Shown: positions 7,603 through 15,445 of the stretch, piece by piece
How positions within the stretch are numbered: position 1 is the first letter of the stretch
Layout of the letters: each line of letters starts with the position of its first letter
Assembly: GCF_004138405.1 (NCBI RefSeq)
Contig: NZ_PRLL01000012.1
Location: 1 to 15,634 of the forward strand
Direction: 5' to 3'
Origin: Candidatus Nanosyncoccus nanoralicus
GTDB taxonomy: Bacteria > Patescibacteriota > Saccharimonadia > Saccharimonadales > Saccharimonadaceae
Length of the DNA: 15,634 bases
The notes under the pieces: model-generated
The model's database searches: none
Seen by the model: only the letters and a program-made list of their open reading frames with translations
Told to the model about the DNA's origin: nothing
Position numbers and translations under genes: made by a program

Positions 7603-9480
7603 ATGAATGCTAGTGAAATCCGTCAAAAATTTCTTGAATATCAGCAAAAGCTTGGACATCAAGTCATCGCGCCTGCGAAATTGGTTCTTGAAAATGATCC
7701 AACCACTCTTTTTACCGGTTCGGGCATGCAGCCTCTTCTGCCTTTTCTTCTTGGAGAACCACACCCAGAAGGTAAGCGTCTAGCTGACTCTCAGCCATGT
7801 CTTCGCCTGCAGGATATTGAGGATGTTGGTGACCCAAGACATACTACAGTCTTTGAGATGTTAGGCAACTGGTCTCTCGGTGATTATTTTAAAAGTCAAC
7901 AGATCCCTGCTTTCTTTAAATTCCTAACTGAAGAAGTGGGCCTAGATCCTCATAAGATCTATGTGACTTGCTTTATTGGTAGTGAAAAATATGGCATTCC
8001 AAAAGACACTGAGTCTGCTGAAATCTGGCAGCAGGTCTTTAAAGAGGCTGGCGTAGATGCTAAAATCGCTGAAATCGGAAGTGCCGAAAATGGTGCCGCC
8101 AGAGGTATTAAAGAAGGTGAACATATTTTCTTCTATGATGATCATGAAAACTGGTGGAGCCGTGGTGGTGGCGTAGAGACCACCCCTATTGGCGACCCTT
8201 GTGGTCCTGATTCCGAAGTCTTCTATGACTTTGGTGAAGATAAACAGGATGTTGCGATCTTCGGCCAGTCACATCCTGCCTCTGACGGCGCTCGCTTTAT
8301 GGAAATCGGCAATCAAGTTTTTATGCAATACAAGCGCAATGAAGATGGAAGCTTTTCTGAGTTAAAGCATAAAAATATTGACTTTGGAGGCGGTTTAGAG
8401 CGTATTGCTGCTGCCGCAATTGATTCTTTTGATGTTTTTGAGACATCACTCTTAAAACCACTGATCACTAAGGTTGAAGAGATTAGCCATAAACAATATA
8501 TCGACTATACTGCTGATATGCGTATTATTGCCGATCACTTGCGCGGTGCCTATCTGCTTTCCGCCCAAGGTCTCACGCCAAGCAATCGTAAACAAGGTTA
8601 TGCCCTCCGCCGTCTCATCCGCCGGGCTATTCTAAAGGCTCTTAATCTCGGTATTGAACAAGATTTTCTTCCTCAGATCATTCCACTTATCGAAAGTAAT
8701 TATCGTGACCTCTCCGACGAGATTCTAAATACCCGCGAGGACGCCCTAACAGTTTTAATTCGTGAAGAGCAGGCTTTTAGAAAGACCTTAAGTCGCGGAC
8801 TTAAGGAGCTCAATAAGTTGAAAACCTCTGGTCTTACTGGTAAGGAGTTATTTATGCTTCAGGATACTTATGGTTTTCCACTTGAGCTTTCCGTCGAAGA
8901 GGCTAAACGCCAGCAAATCGAGCTGAGTTCAGATTGGCAGGCTGAATTTGATCAATGTCTTGCCGCTCAGCGTGAACGTTCCAAAACTGCTTCTGAGGGT
9001 ATGTTTAAAGGTGGACTGGAAGACCATAGTGAAATGTCAACTAAATATCATACCGCAACCCACCTCCTACTTGCCGCCTTGCAAAAATTGATAGACCCAA
9101 AGATTGGTCAGGCTGGCTCAAACATTACATCCGAGCGTCTTCGTTTTGACTTTAATTTAGATCGTAAATTAACGCCAGAAGAGGTTAAGGCTCTCGAAGA
9201 TCAGGTCAATCAATGGATTCTCGAGGATCACCCAGTTGCTTTTGCAGAATTTGAAAAAATTTACGCAAGAGACGTCTTACACGCTCATGGTCAATTCTGG
9301 GAGAAATATCCAGATACTGTCAAGGTTTATACTGTTGGTGATTTTGAACATCCAGTTTCTCGTGAATTATGTGGTGGACCTCACGTCGAACATACTGGCA
9401 TGCTTGGCAAATTCAAAATCAAAAAAGAGGAATCTTCTTCTGCCGGCATTCGCCGTATCAAAGCCGTCTTGGAAAATTAA
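7603..9480 (+). CDS. alaS: Alanyl-tRNA synthetase, short form
   Basis: This class II synthetase charges tRNA-Ala and has 625 residues against about 875 for E. coli AlaRS. The catalytic core is complete: motif 1 region with TLFTGSGMQPL (residues 35-45), RLQDIEDVGDPRH (68-80), FEMLGNWSLGDYF (84-96) and the motif 3 region GGGLERIAA (262-270). The tRNA-recognition helices follow to about residue 460. The zinc editing site is present: H483/H487 (HTATH) and C590/H594 (CGGPH). Missing are the usual beta-barrel with its ESGGQxGD-type motif between the catalytic and editing parts, and the C-terminal coiled coil plus C-Ala domain; the protein ends right after the editing domain (SSSAGIRRIKA). The ending is a clean TAA with no C-Ala remnant before the next gene, so this looks like a natural short form. 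No Shine-Dalgarno sequence precedes the start. Confidence 0.95.
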   Translation: MNASEIRQKFLEYQQKLGHQVIAPAKLVLENDPTTLFTGSGMQPLLPFLLGEPHPEGKRLADSQPCLRLQDIEDVGDPRHTTVFEMLGNWSLGDYFKSQQIPAFFKFLTEEVGLDPHKIYVTCFIGSEKYGIPKDTESAEIWQQVFKEAGVDAKIAEIGSAENGAARGIKEGEHIFFYDDHENWWSRGGGVETTPIGDPCGPDSEVFYDFGEDKQDVAIFGQSHPASDGARFMEIGNQVFMQYKRNEDGSFSELKHKNIDFGGGLERIAAAAIDSFDVFETSLLKPLITKVEEISHKQYIDYTADMRIIADHLRGAYLLSAQGLTPSNRKQGYALRRLIRRAILKALNLGIEQDFLPQIIPLIESNYRDLSDEILNTREDALTVLIREEQAFRKTLSRGLKELNKLKTSGLTGKELFMLQDTYGFPLELSVEEAKRQQIELSSDWQAEFDQCLAAQRERSKTASEGMFKGGLEDHSEMSTKYHTATHLLLAALQKLIDPKIGQAGSNITSERLRFDFNLDRKLTPEEVKALEDQVNQWILEDHPVAFAEFEKIYARDVLHAHGQFWEKYPDTVKVYTVGDFEHPVSRELCGGPHVEHTGMLGKFKIKKEESSSAGIRRIKAVLEN

Positions 9481-9520
9481 ATAATTCACCTAATTTTAGT
9501 CGTTCTTCGTCCCCATGTCG

Positions 9521-9526
9521 TATAAT
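9521..9526 (+). promoter_or_regulatory. Probable -10 box of the aminopeptidase gene
   Basis: A perfect TATAAT lies 19 nt before the ATG at 9546 in the 65-nt gap after alaS. A -35 box is not clear (TTTAGT at 9495-9500 would give a 20-nt spacer). A transcription start near 9533 would leave room for the GTGGAG ribosome binding site. Confidence 0.45.
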
Positions 9527-9545
9527 AAACAAAAAGTGGAGACAT

Positions 9546-12017
9546 ATGGAACGACTAATTAATTATTTTATCCCTCAAAATTATCAACTTGAACTTCGTG
9601 TCAATAAGAATACGGAGGAGATTCAAGGACATACAATTATTTCTGGTAAAACAAAAGATTCAATTTTGAAACTTCATGCCAGAGACTTAAAAATTTCTAA
9701 AATACTTATTAATAATAAGCCAGTAGAGTTTACCTTAGATCCTGATAATCAATTATTAAGTATTAGCCCGGTAGAAAAAGACCAGTCAACGATCATTGAT
9801 ATCCGTTATACTTTTAAGCTCAGTCACAGCATGATCGGTATGTATTTGTCGACCTATAAATACGAAGGCAGGGAAGAGCGTATCGTTTCTACTCAGTTTG
9901 AGTCACATTATGCTAGAATGATGTTTCCTTGCATCGATGAGCCTGAAGCTAAGGCAACCTTTGACTTAAAGGTTATTGATACAGATATCGAGGATACAAT
10001 TCTCAGTAATATGCCAATTCTTTCAGAACGAGTTTTAACCTACACGTCCGTAAATGCCGATTTGAATCCTAAAGAAGATCCAAACGCCCTCAATCTAAAT
10101 GCTGAAGTTTCTCGTAAGATTGTTACCTTCAAAACTACCCCCAAAATGTCTACCTATTTATTGGCAATTTGTATCGGTAAATTTAATAAAGTTTCCGGCA
10201 CTAATCAACACGGCATAGAAGTGGCAACCTACGGCGCGCTGAATCAACCAACTGAGTCTCTAGAATTCTCAAATCAAATTGCCATGGAATCGTTAGATTT
10301 CTATGATCAACTCTTTGAAATACCTTATCCATTACCAAAACTTGACCAGGTAGCTATTCCTGACTTTGATGCCGGCGCCATGGAAAACTGGGGTCTAGTC
10401 ACCTATCGTGAATCTTGTCTTCTCGCAGATCAAAACACACCACAAACCACCAAGGAATATATCGCAACTGTCGTTACTCATGAACTTTCGCATCAATGGT
10501 TTGGCAATCTTGTCACAATGCGTTGGTGGGATAATCTCTGGCTGAATGAAAGCTTTGCGAACATGATGCAATTTTATGCCGTCGACCACCTTCGTCCAGA
10601 GTGGCAAATTTGGCAAGATTATTTTACGGAAGACTGTCTATACGCACTTCGTCGAGATTCTCTTGAGAATGTGCAGTCGGTCCAGCAAACCGTCTCGGAT
10701 CCTGCTGAAATCGACAGTCTCTTTGATGGAGCCATTGTTTATGCTAAGGGCTCCCATCTGATGTTCATGCTTATGCGTCTAATGGGCGAAGAGCAATTCT
10801 TCAAAGGCTTGAAAAAGTATTTCCAAAAATTTCAGTACCAAAATACTTCTGGCGACGATTTATGGGCCTGCTTACAAGAATTTGCTACCTTTGACGTTAA
10901 GAATATGATGGACTCTTGGATTTTGCAACCTGGGTTTCCATTAATTGATGGAGAAAAACAACAGCGTTTTCTTGCTGATGGTTCTACCGATCAAACCAAA
11001 TGGGTTCTCCCAAAAATCACCGATGATATGTCCGGTCATTATCTAATAAAGCTATCGGATGATGATTTTGAGCAAAAAATACAAAACTTTCAAAATCTCA
11101 ACTTTGAACAAAAGCTCAGGTTATTAATCGATCGTAGTATGCTTATGCGCACACCATATATTAATACTAGTAGTATTTTTGATTTGTTACCTAAATTCGA
11201 AAAAGAAAAACAGGAATCGATCTGGCAGCTAATTGTTACTATCATAGCTAATCTTAAAATCTTCTTCCCCCCAACTTCCGAGTATTTTCCTCTATTTAAG
11301 AAATATCTTTTAAGACTAGTTGCTTATAATATTGAGCGTCTCGGCCTCAGCTCAAAGGCAGACAGCGCAGATGATTTAAAGCTCCGACCACTTGTTCTTA
11401 ATTTTGCCATCTATGCGGAGGATCAGGCTATCTTATCAAATCTATCCGATGTTTATGATCAGAAAATAGGGAAAAACATGGACTTCCGAGCAGTCTCCCC
11501 TGAGCTTCTTGACACAATTATCGATGCTAAATACCGCTATTCAAAAGAAGAACTCTTTGAGTCTCTACTTGAACGATATCAACAAGAGTCTAATCCAGTT
11601 TATAAATCAATTATCTTAGAAACTTTGACTGACAGCCGCAAAGAAGAACATATTAATAGGCTTGTCGATTTACTCGAAGATCAAGAGACGGTAAGACTAC
11701 AAGATCATCTCACCTTCCTGTCTTTGCTTCTTTCTAATCATTGGTCAAAACAACTGGCTCTCGAATGGTTTTACGCCCATTGGGATTATATAAAGGAGAT
11801 TACAAAGAATAAGTCGATCGATGATTATATTCGAGTTGTCGGAGCGCGTGTTTCAAACCAATCTGAGGCAGAGCAGTTCAGTCAGTTCTGTGACCAGGAA
11901 AGAAACAATAAGGCCGTCGCTCGAGCTATTAAAATAGCAGAGTATGGTATTAAAATCACACTTAAGTGGCGTGAACGTGAAGCAGAAAATATCTATCAGA
12001 AAATTCAGCAATTATAA
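9546..12017 (+). CDS. pepN: M1-family zinc aminopeptidase (PepN-like)
   Basis: The 823-residue metallopeptidase removes N-terminal amino acids from peptides. The substrate-binding GAMEN motif is at residues 277-281, the zinc motif HELSH at 312-316 with third ligand E335 (WLNESFAN), and the probable transition-state Tyr is Y399 (VYAKGS). Domain order is an N-terminal beta-saddle (~1-190), the thermolysin-like catalytic domain (~190-450) and a helical C-terminal domain (~500-823) resembling the ERAP1-like cap. The frame is open further upstream into alaS, but the ATG at 9546 is chosen because GTGGAG (9536-9541) precedes it, a TATAAT box lies just upstream, and MERLINYFIPQNYQLEL is a typical M1 start. 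No signal peptide is visible, so it is likely cytoplasmic; it may help use scavenged peptides. Confidence 0.95.
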   Translation: MERLINYFIPQNYQLELRVNKNTEEIQGHTIISGKTKDSILKLHARDLKISKILINNKPVEFTLDPDNQLLSISPVEKDQSTIIDIRYTFKLSHSMIGMYLSTYKYEGREERIVSTQFESHYARMMFPCIDEPEAKATFDLKVIDTDIEDTILSNMPILSERVLTYTSVNADLNPKEDPNALNLNAEVSRKIVTFKTTPKMSTYLLAICIGKFNKVSGTNQHGIEVATYGALNQPTESLEFSNQIAMESLDFYDQLFEIPYPLPKLDQVAIPDFDAGAMENWGLVTYRESCLLADQNTPQTTKEYIATVVTHELSHQWFGNLVTMRWWDNLWLNESFANMMQFYAVDHLRPEWQIWQDYFTEDCLYALRRDSLENVQSVQQTVSDPAEIDSLFDGAIVYAKGSHLMFMLMRLMGEEQFFKGLKKYFQKFQYQNTSGDDLWACLQEFATFDVKNMMDSWILQPGFPLIDGEKQQRFLADGSTDQTKWVLPKITDDMSGHYLIKLSDDDFEQKIQNFQNLNFEQKLRLLIDRSMLMRTPYINTSSIFDLLPKFEKEKQESIWQLIVTIIANLKIFFPPTSEYFPLFKKYLLRLVAYNIERLGLSSKADSADDLKLRPLVLNFAIYAEDQAILSNLSDVYDQKIGKNMDFRAVSPELLDTIIDAKYRYSKEELFESLLERYQQESNPVYKSIILETLTDSRKEEHINRLVDLLEDQETVRLQDHLTFLSLLLSNHWSKQLALEWFYAHWDYIKEITKNKSIDDYIRVVGARVSNQSEAEQFSQFCDQERNNKAVARAIKIAEYGIKITLKWREREAENIYQKIQQL

Positions 12018-12106
12018 AAAATCTACATCAGCAGAAAAAGTAATATATATAGTTAATAAAATAGCACATTAAGAGTTCGTAATTAACAGGGGTCAGAAAA
12101 ATAAAT

Positions 12107-12178
12107 TATCAAAAAAATGAAAAAACTTAAAAAATCTTTCAAAAAACCCTTGCAAACTTTCAAAAGCTGTACTACAAT
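12107..12178 (+). promoter_or_regulatory. Promoter of the 23S rRNA with A-tract UP-like region
   Basis: TTGCAA (12150-12155) and TACAAT (12173-12178) are separated by exactly 17 nt. The preceding ~40 nt carry several runs of A (around 12111-12146), resembling the UP elements of strong rRNA promoters. Transcription would start near 12185, leaving a leader of about 265 nt before the mature 23S rRNA. Confidence 0.72.
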
Positions 12179-12226
12179 ACTAAACAAGTTCAGCAAGTCA
12201 ACAAGTTGACCACTGCCATGAAGAGA

Positions 12227-12310
12227 AAACTGCGAGGTAATCTCCTTGGAAAAATCCAAGCGAAGATTTCTATGGATTATCGAAAAGACAATCCATTCAT
12301 TGCAGAGTTT
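12227..12310 (+). other. Folded pre-rRNA leader, three-way-junction-like
   Basis: An outer stem AAACTGC/GCA-GA-GTTT (12227-12233 with 12302-12310, GA bulge) encloses two perfect hairpins: CTTGGA/TCCAAG with loop AAAA (12245-12260), and ATGGATT/AATCCAT (12272-12278/12290-12296). A smaller hairpin GTCAA/TTGAC lies upstream at 12197-12210. It matches no RNA family I recognise. Confidence 0.45.
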
Positions 12311-12323
12311 CAATTAACAATTT
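12307..12323 (+). promoter_or_regulatory. boxA-like antitermination site
   Basis: ATTAACAATTT (12313-12323) differs by one base from TTTAACAATTT, which contains the 3' half of the rRNA boxA consensus TGCTCTTTAACA plus flanking bases in the E. coli rRNA leader. boxA binds NusB-NusE and prevents premature termination in rRNA operons. The TGCTC half is poorly matched. Confidence 0.4.
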
Positions 12324-12356
12324 GGACAACGATGAAAAAATAAATAGACTTGCATC

Positions 12357-12430
12357 GTATTTATCCAGAAAAATTCCTTCTCGGATTTTGAAAGATAAAT
12401 ACAGAATTAGTAATTGAACTTCGATTACTA
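12357..12430 (+). other. Stem-loops at the 5' edge of the 23S rRNA
   Basis: Two perfect stems precede the mature 5' end: GTATTTATC/GATAAATAC (12357-12365/12394-12402) and TAGTAAT/ATTACTA (12408-12414/12424-12430). They may guide pre-rRNA processing. The 3' flank, needed to see the long processing stem, is outside the window. Confidence 0.4.
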
Positions 12431-12784
12431 GTTAAGTCAATGCATAAAAAGGTAAATAAGGGCACTAATAGTGGATGCCTTGACAATCAATACCGATGAA
12501 GGACGTAGAACTCTGCGATAAGTCTTGGGGAGCTGAGAGCAAGCTTTGATCCAGGAATTTCCGAATGGGGCAACCTAATACGAGTCATGTCGTATTGCAA
12601 TTATCTGAACACATAGGGTAATTAGACGGGAACCAACCGAACTGAATCATCTTAGTAGGTTGAGGAAAAGAGAATAAACAATGATTCCGAAAGTAGTGGC
12701 GAGCGAAATTGGAACAGCCCAAACCTTAACATAACCATACGGTTTAACGGCCAGAGTTATGAAAGGGGTTGTGAAATTAGATAA

Positions 12785-12908
12785 TTTTTATGTATAGCGG
12801 TCGACCAACTGTTGTCTACTCACTGTTGAGGAGTATATGCCTGGCCAAGCGGCCTTGAGCGCCTCCGAAATGGTGAGTAGACAACAATCCGACGGTTATA
12901 CATAAAAA
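12785..12908 (+). other. Insertion A in 23S rRNA domain I
   Basis: A 124-nt extension at a site equivalent to E. coli 23S nt ~280-300. It is a nested hairpin: outer TTTTTATGTATA/TATACATAAAAA (12785-12796/12897-12908, 12 perfect pairs) and inner TGTTGTCTACTCAC/GTGAGTAGACAACA (12810-12823/12873-12886, 14 perfect pairs). The inner loop holds the GC-rich repeat element at 12828-12868. It has no open reading frame or group I intron core. Whether it is kept or cut out by RNase III cannot be told. Confidence 0.8.
12828..12868 (+). repeat. GC-rich structured repeat element, copy A
   Basis: A 41-nt unit in the loop of insertion A. It contains hairpin GGCC-AAGC-GGCC (12843-12854) followed directly by TTGAGCG (12855-12861) and ending in CTCCGA. 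It shares AGCG-S-CCTTGAGCG and similar overall spacing with copy B at 14418-14456. Confidence 0.65.
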
Positions 12909-14334
12909 CCAACATCGTTAAATGAGTGGATAATGATAAAATCCTTTAGATCATAGCAGAAGTGTTTGAATGGCACACCATAGAAGGTGAGAGTCCTGTA
13001 CGCGAAATGGTCTTAGGCATTATATATCTTTTTTCAAGTAGGACGGGGCACGAGAAACCCTGTTTGAATCCGGCAGGACCACCTGCCAAGGCTAAATATA
13101 TTGATTGATCGATAGCGAACTAGTACAGTGATGGAAAGGTGAAAAGAACCCCGGGAGGGGAGTGAAATAGAACCTGAAACTTAGTGCCTACAAGGTGTCG
13201 GAGCAGCTTCGGCTGTGACGGCGTGCTTTTTGTAGAACGATCCAGCGAGTTAATGTTGTCGGCAAGGCTAAGTCAAATGATGGAGCCACAGTGAAAGCGA
13301 GCCTTAACAGGGCGATTAGTCGGCAGTATTAGACCCGAAACCGGGTGACCTAACCATGAGCAGGTTGAAGCTGCGGTAACACGCAGTGGAGGACCGAACC
13401 AGGGTACGCAGTAAAGTACTTGGATGACTTGTGGTTAGCGGTGAAATGCCAATCGAACTCGGAGATAGCTGGTTCTCCTCGAAATAGCTTTAGGGCTAGC
13501 GTTGTGTTAGTAATCATCAGGGGTAGAGCTCTGAAAAGGTTTGGGGCCGGCAACGGTACCCACCCTTATCAAACTACGAATACTGGTGGTGTAACCACAG
13601 CAGTCAGAACGGCGGGGCTAAGCTCGTCGCTCAAAAGGGAAACAGCCCAGATCATCGTCTAAGGTCCCCAATTAACACTAAGTGGGAAACAAAGTGAAAT
13701 TTCTTAAACAGCTAGGATGTTGGCTTAGAAGCAGCCATTCATTTAAAGAGTGCGTAACAGCTCACTAGTCAAGAGATTTTGCGTGGAAAATGTAACGGGG
13801 CTAAAGTGTTAAACCGAAGACATGGACTTCTGCTTTTGCAGGAGTGGTAGAGGAGCGTTGATATCGCAGTGAAGTCAGACTGGAAAGTCTGGTGGAGCGT
13901 TATCAAGTGAGAATGCTGGAATCAGTAACCTTAAGGCAGGTGAGAATCCTGCCGGTCGTAAGAGCAAGGTTTCCAGGGCTACAGTAATTGTCCCTGGGTT
14001 AGTCGGTCCTAAGCCGAGGCGCATCAGCGTAGGCGATGGACAACAGGTTAATATTCCTGTACAGGTAGTAGTTGTGAACAGTTCACGGTGAATGACCGGA
14101 GCGGATTAATGGTTTATCCGTCCAAGTCTTTAGGGAACTAAAGATGAGTGAAAGGTAATCTTCGGATTATTAATTCCGGGTGAAGCGCTGGCTAGAAAAG
14201 CTGGTTCACTTATGCTGCTGCCTACCGTACCGCAAACCAACACCGGTGCTCGGGTCGAGTAGACCAAGACCTACGTGAGAACCTTCGCTAAGGAACTCGG
14301 CAAAAAAGCGTCCGTAACTTCGGAATAAGGACTG

Positions 14335-14580
14335 CCCTCTCATTAAGATGAGGATTTGCTAGAAACTCAGCAGAAGATTCAGATAAAAATATCTGGTTAT
14401 TTAAAATTACATTTTTTGAGACCATAAGCATGGGCGAGCGCCCTTGAGCGTGTCGAAAAAAATGTAATCAAATGATTTACCTTTAACTGAATTTTTTCGT
14501 TGAGACAGAACACAAATCAGGATTTGTTTTAACAAATTCGTGTCTTTTCTAGTAGTCTAATCGTCATTTTGATGAGAGGG
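14335..14580 (+). other. Insertion B: expanded helix 63 of 23S rRNA
   Basis: Helix 63 starts with a long stem, 14335-14351 paired with 14564-14580 (17 pairs, two of them G-U), and its loop holds 212 extra nt. Inside are CAGATA/TATCTG with an AAAA loop (14380-14395), ATTACATTTTTT/AAAAAATGTAAT (14406-14417/14457-14468) carrying the GC-rich repeat at its tip, and CAAAT/ATTTG (around 14513-14526). Conserved 23S sequence resumes at CCGCAGC. The insert is much more AT-rich than the surrounding rRNA, apart from the repeat. Confidence 0.8.
14418..14456 (+). repeat. GC-rich structured repeat element, copy B
   Basis: A 39-nt unit at the tip of a 12-bp stem in insertion B. It contains hairpin GGGC-GAGC-GCCC (14432-14443), then TTGAGCG (14444-14450) and GTGTCGA. 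Relative to copy A the third base pair of the 4-bp hairpin is changed G-C to C-G with pairing kept. Confidence 0.65.
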
Positions 14581-15324
14581 CCGCAGCTAAAGAGCCCACG
14601 GAACTGTTTACCAAAAACATAGGTCTCTGCTAACGCGAAAGCGGATGTATAGGGGCTGACTCCTGCCCGGTGTCGGAAGGTTAAGGGGAGAGCTTTACGG
14701 TTCGAACTGAAGCCCCGATGAACGGCGGCGATAACTATGATCGTCCTAAGGTAGCGAAATTCCTTGTCTGGTAAGTTCAGACCCGCACGAATGGAGTAAT
14801 CATGTGGGCACTGTCTCGGCGAAGGCCACGGTGAACGTGCATTGGCGGTAAAGATGCCGTCTGATCATGCCAGGACGAGAAGACCCCATGGAGCTTTACT
14901 ACAACTTTGCATTGATTATTGGGACATTTTGTGTAGAATAGGTGGAAGACTTTGAAGCAGATACGCTAGTATTTGTGGAGTCGAAATGTGAAATACCACC
15001 CTGAATGTTTTAGTAATCTCACTTTTGACCTTATCGGCCAAGAGGACCGTGCATGGCGGGTAGTTTAACTGGGGCGGTTGCCTCCTAAAGAGTAGCGGAG
15101 GCGTTCAAAGGTTGGCTAACTACGGATGGAAATCGTAGTGATAGTGTATGCGCAAAAGCCAGCTTGACTGTGAGGGCCACAACCCAATCAGACACGAAAG
15201 TGGGAGCAAATGACCCGCTGTACAGAACTTCGGTTCAATTTACGTGGGAAAGACAGCGCACACGGATAAAAGTTACCCTGGGGATAACAGGCTGATCGCG
15301 CCCAATAGTTCACATAGACGGCGC

Positions 15325-15360
<36 letters not shown>

Positions 15361-15397
15361 AGGGGGAGCACCTTCCAAGGGTCCGGCTGTTCGCCGG

Positions 15398-15445
<48 letters not shown>

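Larger units (their letters stand above)
12018..12450. other. Gene-free region: rRNA promoter and leader
   Basis: These 433 bases between the aminopeptidase and the 23S rRNA hold no supported protein gene, tRNA or 16S rRNA. They are AT-rich and contain, in order, A-tracts, a consensus-like promoter, a folded leader, a boxA-like site and stem-loops next to the 23S 5' end. No terminator is obvious for the upstream gene. Confidence 0.7.

Noticed and set aside
9369..9545. N-terminal extension of the aminopeptidase into alaS
   Set aside because: It would overlap the alaS 3' end by 112 nt and encodes a Trp/Arg/Ser-rich stretch unlike M1 enzymes; the ATG at 9546 has a ribosome binding site and a family-typical N-terminus.
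12083..12313. Possible 76-residue protein on the - strand
   Set aside because: It covers the rRNA promoter and leader, has no ribosome binding site noticed, and resembles no known protein.
12018..12450. Hidden 16S fragment, tRNA or 5S rRNA before the 23S gene
   Set aside because: No conserved 16S, 5S or cloverleaf sequence was found on reading the stretch.
12785..14580. Group I or group II introns in the 23S rRNA
   Set aside because: The insertions are short, are simple nested hairpins without catalytic-core motifs, and encode no LAGLIDADG or other endonuclease.
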